NCBI GenBank assembly: GCA_003230965.1
Contig: QIHL01000068.1
Span: forward strand, 1-9,958
Reading direction: 5' to 3'
DNA length: 9,958 nt
Source of the DNA: Candidatus Magasanikiibacteriota bacterium
GTDB lineage: Bacteria > Patescibacteriota > Patescibacteriia > Magasanikbacterales > UBA922
Part shown: in pieces, positions 1 through 6,077 of the stretch
How positions within the stretch are numbered: position 1 is the stretch's first letter
Layout of the letters: the number at the start of each line of letters is the position of its first letter
The notes under the pieces: generated by a model
Database searches by the model: none
What the model saw: the letters and a program-made list of their open reading frames with translations, nothing else
What the model was told of the DNA's origin: nothing
Translations under genes and position numbers: made by a program

Positions 1-520
1 CACGCAGTGCACCAAGTGTTGTATGTTCTGTTGTAAACGAAATGAGAGAAACAGTAAAGTTATCTTTATCCAACTTCGCAATTGTCAAACTCGTTCCGTC
101 TATAGTTACAGATCCTTTTGGACAAAACCATTTCATCATTTCCTTTGGTGGTTCAACAGTAATTAGCAATGCATCGCCTTCTGATTCAATACATGTTATC
201 ACTCCAACACTATCAACATGTCCAAATACGAAGTGTCCGCCAATTTCATCACCAGCATGAAGAGATGATTCTACGTTCACTTTCGTTCCTTTTTTCCATT
301 TTCCAAGCACTGTCTTTTTTAATGTCTCTGCCATGACAACAAAAGTAAGATTATGATTTTGTTTCTGGGTAACTGTTAAACAAATACCATGCACACATAC
401 GCTTGACCCAACAGTACAAATATCAGCGACATGTGGTGCATAAACTTGCAAAGTAACACCATCTGTATTGCCAACGATAGCTTTAACTTCTCCAATCTCT
501 TGTACAATACCTGTAAACAT
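1..520 (-). CDS. ribE: Riboflavin synthase alpha chain (3' end cut by window edge)
   Basis: This enzyme joins two molecules of 6,7-dimethyl-8-ribityllumazine to give riboflavin and a pyrimidinedione (EC 2.5.1.9) in the cytoplasm. The 173 visible residues start with the family hallmark MFTGIVQEIG. The first lumazine-binding repeat (about 1-95) carries VHGICLTV, where C47 matches the conserved first-repeat Cys-Leu-Thr, then ETLKKTVLG. The second repeat begins at about 96 with GGHFVFGHVDSVG (H101 matches the conserved His), followed by KGSVTIDGTSLT (136-147) and TTEHTTLG, the second-repeat equivalents. Family members are about 200-215 residues, so roughly 30-40 are missing to the left. The ATG at 520-518 lies 3 bases after the riboflavin kinase stop, with only a weak GAAG-like ribosome site, so translation is probably coupled to that gene. 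The usual ERAL stretch after the VN(L/V)E motif reads ESSL here, a minor change. Family assignment is secure. Confidence 0.95.
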   Translation of the reverse strand, partial: MFTGIVQEIGEVKAIVGNTDGVTLQVYAPHVADICTVGSSVCVHGICLTVTQKQNHNLTFVVMAETLKKTVLGKWKKGTKVNVESSLHAGDEIGGHFVFGHVDSVGVITCIESEGDALLITVEPPKEMMKWFCPKGSVTIDGTSLTIAKLDKDNFTVSLISFTTEHTTLGALR

Positions 521-523
521 AAA

Positions 524-874
524 CTATGTATCTTCTAATACTTCACGAACTAATAGAATATCATCCGCGATTTTTTTCTTCAATTTTTCTTTGGTATCTT
601 GTTTTTCTATTCCACTCACTCGTTGAATTGGATCCACGACAAAAACACATCCGTATAATTCTTTATGTGGAAAATCAAGCAAATATACTTCCACTTTTGC
701 TGGTTCATTCGTAATGACAAGCGCTGCCATATACGTAAGATGATTTACAATAACGCGAGCCGCATAAACGCCAAATTCAAGTTTAGTTTTCTTTGGAGAT
801 ATATCTAAATTTGCAGTTGGATAGCCAAGTGTGTACCCTACGCCATCACCGTGAACCACTTTTCCGCTTATCAT
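524..874 (-). CDS. Stand-alone riboflavin kinase (RFK domain only)
   Basis: Predicted to phosphorylate riboflavin to FMN with ATP (EC 2.7.1.26). Its 116 residues match the C-terminal flavokinase half of bacterial RibF. The N-terminal strand and Gly-rich flap GKVVHGDGVGYTLGYPTAN contains the metal- and nucleotide-binding PTAN (19-22). GVYAARV follows at 35-41, then VEVYLLDF (61-68), where E62 is the expected catalytic Glu, then LYG (73-75). A charged C-terminal helix KEKLKKKIADD (95-105) corresponds to the 'L..QI..D' end of the family. The usual N-terminal FAD synthetase (nucleotidyltransferase) half is absent. No room is left for it, because the frame has a stop (TAA at 886-884) four codons before the ATG, and that is also the stop of the protease gene. 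The gene sits 9 bases after the protease and 3 bases before riboflavin synthase, which supports a flavin role. Archaeal CTP-dependent RibK is unlikely given the PTAN and E..DF layout. Confidence 0.88.
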   Translation of the reverse strand: MISGKVVHGDGVGYTLGYPTANLDISPKKTKLEFGVYAARVIVNHLTYMAALVITNEPAKVEVYLLDFPHKELYGCVFVVDPIQRVSGIEKQDTKEKLKKKIADDILLVREVLEDT

Positions 875-883
875 ACGTTGACA

Positions 884-2167
884 TTATTTAATTTTACTTT
901 GCAACATTTTTTCTGCCTTTTGCAATCCAACATCTATTGGTTCCGCTCCAAAAACAGTTGACGTCACAAACATCGGATCAACAATCACATCAGGAGTAAT
1001 ACCAGTATGATTAATCTCACGATTATTTGGTGTATACCACTTCGCTATTGTCAATTTAAATGCTGAGCCATCAGGTAATGTTTCAAACTCTTGTACAGAT
1101 CCCTTTCCATACGTTTGTTGTCCCATAATTATAGCTTTTTTATAATCTTGAAGTGCTCCAGATACAATCTCTGCACCAGAAGCAGTTCCACCATCAACCA
1201 AGACAACTGTTGGTATTCCATTGAGTGGATGTAATCCGTGCGTTTTGTATGTTTGTATTTTACCATTTCCAAAATGTTCACTTACGACAATTCCAGTTGT
1301 TACCCATTCACTCGCCACATCAACAGAGGTATCCAAATACCCACCTGGATTATTCCTCATGTCCAGAATAATACCTTTGGGATGTTTGGGCAAAAGTTTA
1401 TCAATCGCCTTTTGAAAATCTATTCCAGTATTATTGTTGAAAAAACTGATATGAATATATGCAATATCAGCAGTCTGCATCTTTGAAGTAACACTCGGAA
1501 CAGTAATAGTATCACGTATAATTGTAAATGACTTTGGTATGGTCCATCCACTACGTAAAATTCCAAGTACCACTGTTGTTCCTTTTTTACCACGAATCAA
1601 TCTTGCAGCTTGTTCAACAGACATACTAGCTGTACTTGAACTGTTGACAGAAACTATTAAATCTCTGGCATGTAATCCTGCTTTTTGTGCAGGTGAACCA
1701 GAGAGAGGTGCAATGACATTCAACTGATTATTTGTATTCATTCCAATTTCTGCTCCAATCCCATCAAATTTACCAGACAAGTCACTCTCAAATGCTTTAG
1801 CTTGCTTTGGAGGAAAATAAATTGAGTAAGGATCATTCAATGATGCCATCATCCCTTGCATCGCACCATATAACAGATCCGAATTCTTGACTGTTTTATT
1901 ATCAACATATTTATATTTTATTTCGTTCCATATCTGCCAAAATTGACTCAAATTTACATTTTCAACTGGGCTATTTTTTTGAGAAAATGCATCAGTTACT
2001 CCTGGAGCGAGGACATGCGTTACGCCAAAGGTAGCACCAAATAATACTCCAAGTCCAAAAATGATAACAAACCCAATGGCAAGAAGTAAACGCGTATGTT
2101 TGACTATCTGTAAACGTGAATCAATTCTCTTTTGTACAATTGGCTCTTTTTTATTTTCTTCAGACAT
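884..2167 (-). CDS. S41 family C-terminal processing peptidase (CtpA/CtpB type), membrane anchored, with PDZ domain
   Basis: A serine protease with a Ser-Lys dyad that trims or degrades extracytoplasmic proteins from their C-termini. The 427 residues comprise a basic cytoplasmic tail (1-26), one membrane helix (about 27-50, signal anchor), and an N-terminal helical region with NDPYSIYFPP (111-120), the family's 'DPYS.Y' motif. A PDZ domain follows (about 130-207, with the GIGAEIG carboxylate-binding loop and SPAQKAGL). The protease core has DMRNNPGG (269-276), GGTASGAE with nucleophile S330, and TYGKGSVQ with general base K355 and supporting Q359. The 25-residue Ser-Lys spacing equals that of CtpB-type enzymes, so it should be active. 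Length is typical. The gene begins 6 bases after the murA-like stop and shows no Shine-Dalgarno sequence, suggesting coupled translation. In other bacteria such proteases act on cell-wall hydrolases and signalling proteins; a link to the wall is plausible here, but the substrate is unknown. Confidence 0.93.
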   Translation of the reverse strand: MSEENKKEPIVQKRIDSRLQIVKHTRLLLAIGFVIIFGLGVLFGATFGVTHVLAPGVTDAFSQKNSPVENVNLSQFWQIWNEIKYKYVDNKTVKNSDLLYGAMQGMMASLNDPYSIYFPPKQAKAFESDLSGKFDGIGAEIGMNTNNQLNVIAPLSGSPAQKAGLHARDLIVSVNSSSTASMSVEQAARLIRGKKGTTVVLGILRSGWTIPKSFTIIRDTITVPSVTSKMQTADIAYIHISFFNNNTGIDFQKAIDKLLPKHPKGIILDMRNNPGGYLDTSVDVASEWVTTGIVVSEHFGNGKIQTYKTHGLHPLNGIPTVVLVDGGTASGAEIVSGALQDYKKAIIMGQQTYGKGSVQEFETLPDGSAFKLTIAKWYTPNNREINHTGITPDVIVDPMFVTSTVFGAEPIDVGLQKAEKMLQSKIK

Positions 2168-2173
2168 AATTTT

Positions 2174-3478
2174 TTATTTAGAAATTCTTTTAATATCTGC
2201 ACCAGCTGCTGACAAGCGTTCAACCAAATGGTAGTACCCTCGCTCCACAACTTCTGCTTTTTTCAAAACTGATGTGCCATCAGCAGCCAACATCGCTATC
2301 AAAAGTGCCATAGCAGGACGCAAAGCAGGCGGAGCTTCCAGAGTGTTTGCAACAAGCGGTGTTGGCCCTTTAATTAAGGCTCTATGTGAATCAAGCAAAA
2401 GAACATTTGCACCAAGTTTTTTCATTTCTAAATAGTAAATTGCTCTATTTTCGTAACACCAATCATGTACTAATGTTTCTCCTTTTGCTTGTGTCAAAAT
2501 TGGAACAAACAATGGAACATTATCTATATTTAACCCGGGAAATGGACGCCCATATAGCTTATCTGGTAATGCTATCAGATCTGATGGATAAAGTTCAATA
2601 TCAACAATGTCTAGTTTTCCATTTTTACTTTTTCGTTGGTTTTTTAATTCAAATTTTTGCCCCATGATGGATAACTTTTGCAATTCCAATTCCAGAAATT
2701 CAATCGCGCAATTAGTAACTGTAAGGTGAGACTTGGTCGTTGTAGTCAGTGAAATCCATGCCATCGCATCTACTGGATCTGGTGAGACAAAATATTCATT
2801 TACCCCATGCAATGATTTAACACCTTCAATCGTCAATGTTGTAGTTCCAATACCTTTAATCTTTGCACCCGCAGATTCAAGAAAAAAACAAAGATCTTGT
2901 ACCATATAATTAGCTGATGCAAAAGTAATCGTCGTAATTCCAGGTGCAAGAACCGCAGCCATGATTACATTTTCTGTTGCTGTATCACCAGATTCATACA
3001 TGACGACGTGGTTAGCTTTCAATTCTGTACAAGAAATATCATAGTACTTGTTTCTTGATTTGACATGAACACCAAGTGATTCAAGAGCAATAGTATGCGG
3101 CCGAATAGTCCGATTCCCAAGTTTACATCCGCCTGATTTATATACACGAAATTGTTTTTCTCTTGCCACAAGTGCACCAAACAAAACAAGAGACAAACGC
3201 AATGTGCTACACAATTTTTTGTCAATCGTATCAAGCGTGAGTGAACCTGAAGTATCAATTGAAAGTGTTGTTTCATCAATCCAATTAAAATCTGCACCAA
3301 TACTTTTTAACAATTCAATAGCATGCAACACTTCATCTACTCTCGTCATATCTTTCAATATAATTTTTCCTTTCACTAATAAAGATGCAAAAATAAGTGC
3401 ATACGGAGCATTCTTGCCAGAGGTTGTTTCTATTGTTCCAGAAAGTTTTTTTCCTCCTTCAATACGATATTCAGACAT
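2174..3478 (-). CDS. murA: MurA-family UDP-N-acetylglucosamine 1-carboxyvinyltransferase (divergent paralogue)
   Basis: MurA transfers enolpyruvate from PEP to UDP-GlcNAc, the first committed step of peptidoglycan synthesis in the cytoplasm (EC 2.5.1.7). At 434 residues it has the expected length and two-lobed EPT-synthase fold signature. The N-terminus has GGKKLSG and SGKN with K22 and N23. The catalytic loop GGCKLGNR has C118 (E. coli C115, also the fosfomycin target) and R123 (E. coli R120). ESGDTATEN (162-170) matches the SVGATEN region. FPGLNIDN has D319 (E. coli D305), YENR has R345, LRPAM has R387 and ERGY has R413 (E. coli R397). The loop after C118 reads NRTIRPH rather than ARPVDLH, so the Asp that contacts uracil is replaced. 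The DLR motif before R387 is ALR. It is first in the operon, behind a recognisable promoter. The Cys-containing loop argues for MurA over AroA; the exact sugar substrate is less sure. Confidence 0.87.
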   Translation of the reverse strand: MSEYRIEGGKKLSGTIETTSGKNAPYALIFASLLVKGKIILKDMTRVDEVLHAIELLKSIGADFNWIDETTLSIDTSGSLTLDTIDKKLCSTLRLSLVLFGALVAREKQFRVYKSGGCKLGNRTIRPHTIALESLGVHVKSRNKYYDISCTELKANHVVMYESGDTATENVIMAAVLAPGITTITFASANYMVQDLCFFLESAGAKIKGIGTTTLTIEGVKSLHGVNEYFVSPDPVDAMAWISLTTTTKSHLTVTNCAIEFLELELQKLSIMGQKFELKNQRKSKNGKLDIVDIELYPSDLIALPDKLYGRPFPGLNIDNVPLFVPILTQAKGETLVHDWCYENRAIYYLEMKKLGANVLLLDSHRALIKGPTPLVANTLEAPPALRPAMALLIAMLAADGTSVLKKAEVVERGYYHLVERLSAAGADIKRISK

Positions 3479-3505
3479 GCAAATACAGATATAACATATG
3501 ATATT

Positions 3506-3534
3506 AGTATAGCGTAAAAACTAAAGAAAGGCAA
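3506..3534 (-). promoter_or_regulatory. Probable sigma70-type promoter for the murA-ctp-rib operon
   Basis: On the minus strand a -35-like TTGCCT (3534-3529, 4 of 6 to consensus) and a -10-like TATACT (3511-3506, 5 of 6) are separated by exactly 17 bases. The expected start near 3499 gives a leader of about 20 bases before the ATG at 3478. No convincing Shine-Dalgarno sequence lies in that leader. It is the only upstream space available to the four-gene leftward operon. Confidence 0.55.
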
Positions 3535-3555
3535 ACTCAAACAAAATTACAAAAA

Positions 3556-3585
3556 CTGGCTTTTTTAAAAAAAATGTTGTAGGCT
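3556..3585 (+). promoter_or_regulatory. Possible promoter of the PEGA gene giving a leaderless or nearly leaderless mRNA
   Basis: An A/T tract (3561-3574) is followed by TAGGCT (3580-3585), a poor -10. CTGGCT (3556-3561) is a weak -35-like match 18 bases upstream. The implied start near 3592 is only a few bases before the ATG at 3595, and there is no ribosome-binding sequence in front of that ATG. Both hexamers match consensus at only three positions, so the call rests mainly on location and on the absence of any leader. Confidence 0.3.
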
Positions 3586-3594
3586 GTAGATACT

Positions 3595-4950
3595 ATGTCT
3601 TATCTCAATTCATGGCTTACACGTCCTGTGAGGCTCGGCATCATGATTATCTTGATTATGTCTTTTTTTGTTATTGCGCCTCTCATAATTTTGTATACAG
3701 CAGGGTACAGATATGACTTCTCAAAACAAAAAATTGAACAAACTGGAGTATTGAGTATTGATGCCAAACCACGTGACGTCACAGTATATCTGAATGGCGT
3801 ACATATCAAAAAAACTATGCCAATTCGTTTGCCAAATCGTGCACCTGGGACATATACATTGCTGATGAAAAAAAATGGCTATCAAAATTGGACAAAGGAT
3901 GTTACTATCAAAAGTCAAAAAACAACCTACATCAAAAAAATTACACTCTTTAAAAGTAGCTTGCCGATACTCATCCAAAAATTTCCAAATAAAGATATTA
4001 TAAACGCAATTGTATCACCTGATGGTACATACGTACTAATGACACATGCACAACAACAAATATTTTCCGTTACATTACTTGACACACGGACAAATACAAA
4101 AACGACAATTGAAAGAGAAAATAGTACAAAGCCACCACGTGTGAGTTGGTCACCAAGTGGAGATATTGCAATTATTGAAACAACGAATGCAACTGGTGAT
4201 CATGTAATACTTATTCATGCGAATACACCAAATAACACTATTCCTTATAACTATGACGCTGGACAACTAAAACCAGCATTTGAATGGACACAGGACAACA
4301 CTTTACCTCACTTATATGTACAAATAGGAAAAACCATCCATGAACTTTATGAATCAACTGACACTGTTGTTGCGACAATACCAAAAAATATACCATGGTA
4401 TGTAGACCCAGATAATGTGGTTTGGACAACGAGTAATGATGGACAGACAGTATTTCGTCTTAACGATCATACAGATGTAATAACACCATCACTGTCTGAT
4501 GGAGAATCTATCACAAATATTATATCAATAAACAAACAACGCGCGATTTTACGGACACAAAATCACACACTTGTAGTACATATGAATATACCGCCCAAAC
4601 AACAAACTACACAAACACTTAATACACAAAATGAAATTCACAATACAACGAGTGGCGAGTGGGAGACATGGTCAGGATTGGAATTGTGGAGTTTGTATTC
4701 TAATGGAGGTATAGCACTACTCAATAGAACAAATCAACATATTCGTGATGTATTGCCTCTTGATATGTATGGCGTATTACTCTTGGTGCAAAATCATGCA
4801 CTTGTTGCATTCAACCCAGGATACTACGTGACACATATACTATTTAACAATGGAACAATTCAATCTGCTGGCGTTGATATGAAGCAACGGATTATTATAT
4901 TCTGGGGCTCTATTGGCAATCAAGAAGGACTCTACCAGTTGACATATTGA
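3595..4950 (+). CDS. Membrane-anchored PEGA-domain protein with beta-propeller-like C-terminal region, function unknown
   Basis: The 451 residues start with a short basic tail (R10, R13) and one strong membrane helix (about 14-36), followed by TAGYRYDF. This predicts an N-in protein with most of its mass outside the membrane. A PEGA domain spans about 50-119: GVLSIDAKPRDVTVYLNG (the 'P..A.V.ING' repeat start), then RAPGTYTLLMKKNGYQNW, the part that gives the fold its name, with PGTY replacing PEGA/PGEY. The rest is beta-rich, with degenerate propeller-blade motifs such as SPDGTYVLMT (141-150), SWSPSGDIAII (184-194) and GVDMKQRIIIFWG (426-438). No catalytic motif is visible. PEGA domains occur in surface-layer and envelope proteins, and this two-part layout recurs in Parcubacteria. 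It may be a cell-surface or envelope-binding scaffold, but that is inference. It stands alone on the plus strand, converging on the glycan cluster, and ends in TGA. Confidence 0.85.
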   Translation: MSYLNSWLTRPVRLGIMIILIMSFFVIAPLIILYTAGYRYDFSKQKIEQTGVLSIDAKPRDVTVYLNGVHIKKTMPIRLPNRAPGTYTLLMKKNGYQNWTKDVTIKSQKTTYIKKITLFKSSLPILIQKFPNKDIINAIVSPDGTYVLMTHAQQQIFSVTLLDTRTNTKTTIERENSTKPPRVSWSPSGDIAIIETTNATGDHVILIHANTPNNTIPYNYDAGQLKPAFEWTQDNTLPHLYVQIGKTIHELYESTDTVVATIPKNIPWYVDPDNVVWTTSNDGQTVFRLNDHTDVITPSLSDGESITNIISINKQRAILRTQNHTLVVHMNIPPKQQTTQTLNTQNEIHNTTSGEWETWSGLELWSLYSNGGIALLNRTNQHIRDVLPLDMYGVLLLVQNHALVAFNPGYYVTHILFNNGTIQSAGVDMKQRIIIFWGSIGNQEGLYQLTY

Positions 4951-4981
4951 TATGTATTGATAATCTTAAATTTTTATTTCT

Positions 4982-6073
4982 CTACATCTCAACTATAGTA
5001 TTATCACCAATCACCATTCTTTGTCCTTGAAATTTACCTTTTGGTTTTTTAATTAATTTTATTTTTTTACCAAGTAAACTATCACTAATGCAAATTGGCA
5101 CACAAATTTCTGCATTTTCAAGTATAATACTATTTTTAATTGTAGCTCCAACAATTTCTGTCCCAGACCCCACAGTTACATAAGGACCAATTGTACAAGA
5201 TTCTAATACACAATTCTCCGCAATAATAACAGGACCATGCAAAATGACATCTTTTTTAATCTGTGATCCAATACCAATATGAACATTGCCTTCTATTACT
5301 ACACTAGAATCCATCACATTATGAATTAAAAATTTATTAGTATCAAGCTGATCTAAAAGTAATTGATTTGCAATAATTAAATCTTCTATCTTTCCTGTGT
5401 CTTTCCACCAACCTGTAATTTCTTCATAACCAACTTTTTTTCCTTCTTTCAAAAAAAGTGAATGAATACTAGAAATTTCATATTCTCCACGTGGACTTTT
5501 TTTTATTCTTTCAAAAGCATCAAAAAAAACTTTTGATTTATACAAATATATTCCTGTAACCGCAAAATCATTTGGTGGATAAGCTGGTTTTTCAAGAACA
5601 TCAATAAGTGTTCCATCTTTTTCAAAAACAGGAACACCAAAAAAACGCGAATCATCTACATGTGATAACGCAAGCATACAATCAAATTTTTCTTTTTCAA
5701 ATTTATGAAAAAACGGAATAAGACTTCCAAGAAAAATATTATCAGATAAATAAAAAAGGAACGAATCATCACCAATAAACTTTTTTGCTTCATTCACTAC
5801 ATGAGCAATACCTTGCGGTCCACCAGTCTGTTCAAAAAATGTAATTTGGATACTCCAGTGCCCGCCATCTCCAATTGCACGTTGTAAGCTTTCTTCTCCA
5901 GGATTCACATTAATAAAAATTTCTTTCACGCCTGCTTCAACAACTTTATCAATAGCATGAAAAATCATTGGTTTATTTGCTAATGGTAAAAGATGTTTAT
6001 TTGTTGTTGTCGTTACAGGATAAAGACGTGTTGCTCTACCTCCACCTGTCAAAATTGCTTTTTTTATTTTCAT
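4982..6073 (-). CDS. Sugar-1-phosphate nucleotidyltransferase with left-handed beta-helix tail (RmlA-long-like)
   Basis: Predicted to couple a sugar-1-phosphate to an NTP (glucose-1-phosphate thymidylyltransferase type, EC 2.7.7.24 or a relative), making an activated sugar for the adjacent transferases. Of 363 residues, 1-240 form the nucleotidyltransferase domain: GGGRATRLYP (10-19, the variant of GGxGTRLxP), NKHLLPLANKPM (25-36; K26 is the NTP-side Lys), QGIAHVV (87-93), SDN (110-112; D111 metal/sugar-phosphate Asp), LEKP (160-163), RGEYEIS (195-201) and WWKDTG (222-227). From about 250 on, hexapeptide-like turns (VVIEGNVHIGIG, VIIAENCVLESCTIG, TEIVGATIKNS) show a left-handed beta-helix as in long-form RmlA. 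The ATG is 4 bases after the preceding transferase stop with a GGTGG ribosome site, so it is the last gene of the run. Specificity for glucose versus GlcNAc or mannose and for dTTP versus UTP/GTP cannot be read from sequence alone. Confidence 0.85.
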   Translation of the reverse strand: MKIKKAILTGGGRATRLYPVTTTTNKHLLPLANKPMIFHAIDKVVEAGVKEIFINVNPGEESLQRAIGDGGHWSIQITFFEQTGGPQGIAHVVNEAKKFIGDDSFLFYLSDNIFLGSLIPFFHKFEKEKFDCMLALSHVDDSRFFGVPVFEKDGTLIDVLEKPAYPPNDFAVTGIYLYKSKVFFDAFERIKKSPRGEYEISSIHSLFLKEGKKVGYEEITGWWKDTGKIEDLIIANQLLLDQLDTNKFLIHNVMDSSVVIEGNVHIGIGSQIKKDVILHGPVIIAENCVLESCTIGPYVTVGSGTEIVGATIKNSIILENAEICVPICISDSLLGKKIKLIKKPKGKFQGQRMVIGDNTIVEM

Positions 6074-6077
6074 AAAA

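Noticed and set aside
2386..2667. Opposite-strand open frames of 60-96 codons inside the murA, ctp, PEGA and transferase genes
   Set aside because: They lie wholly within genes with clear family motifs, have no recognisable domain, and their low-complexity compositions are what antisense frames of A/T-rich genes give.
2174..3478. AroA (EPSP synthase) instead of MurA
   Set aside because: The Cys loop GGCKLGNR, SGKN and ERGY motifs are MurA features, and the shikimate-site motifs of AroA are not visible.
3589..3594. GATACT as the -10 box of the PEGA gene
   Set aside because: It matches 4 of 6 bases but touches the ATG, so transcription would begin inside the coding region.
4948..4950. TGA recoding as in SR1/Gracilibacteria
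   Set aside because: TGA is used as a stop here, no in-frame TGA interrupts any conserved domain, and Trp is read from TGG throughout.
4942..4955. Small palindrome ACATAT-TG-ATATGT at the end of the PEGA gene as a terminator between converging genes
   Set aside because: The stem is only 5-6 A/T-rich pairs, overlaps the stop codon and has no T run directly after it (the nearest is at 4970-4975), so it should not be stable enough to terminate. The 31-base gap holds no better hairpin.
4946..4962. Direct repeat ATTGATA ... ATTGATA
   Set aside because: Two 7-base copies in A/T-rich DNA, with no further units and no partner elsewhere; chance is sufficient.
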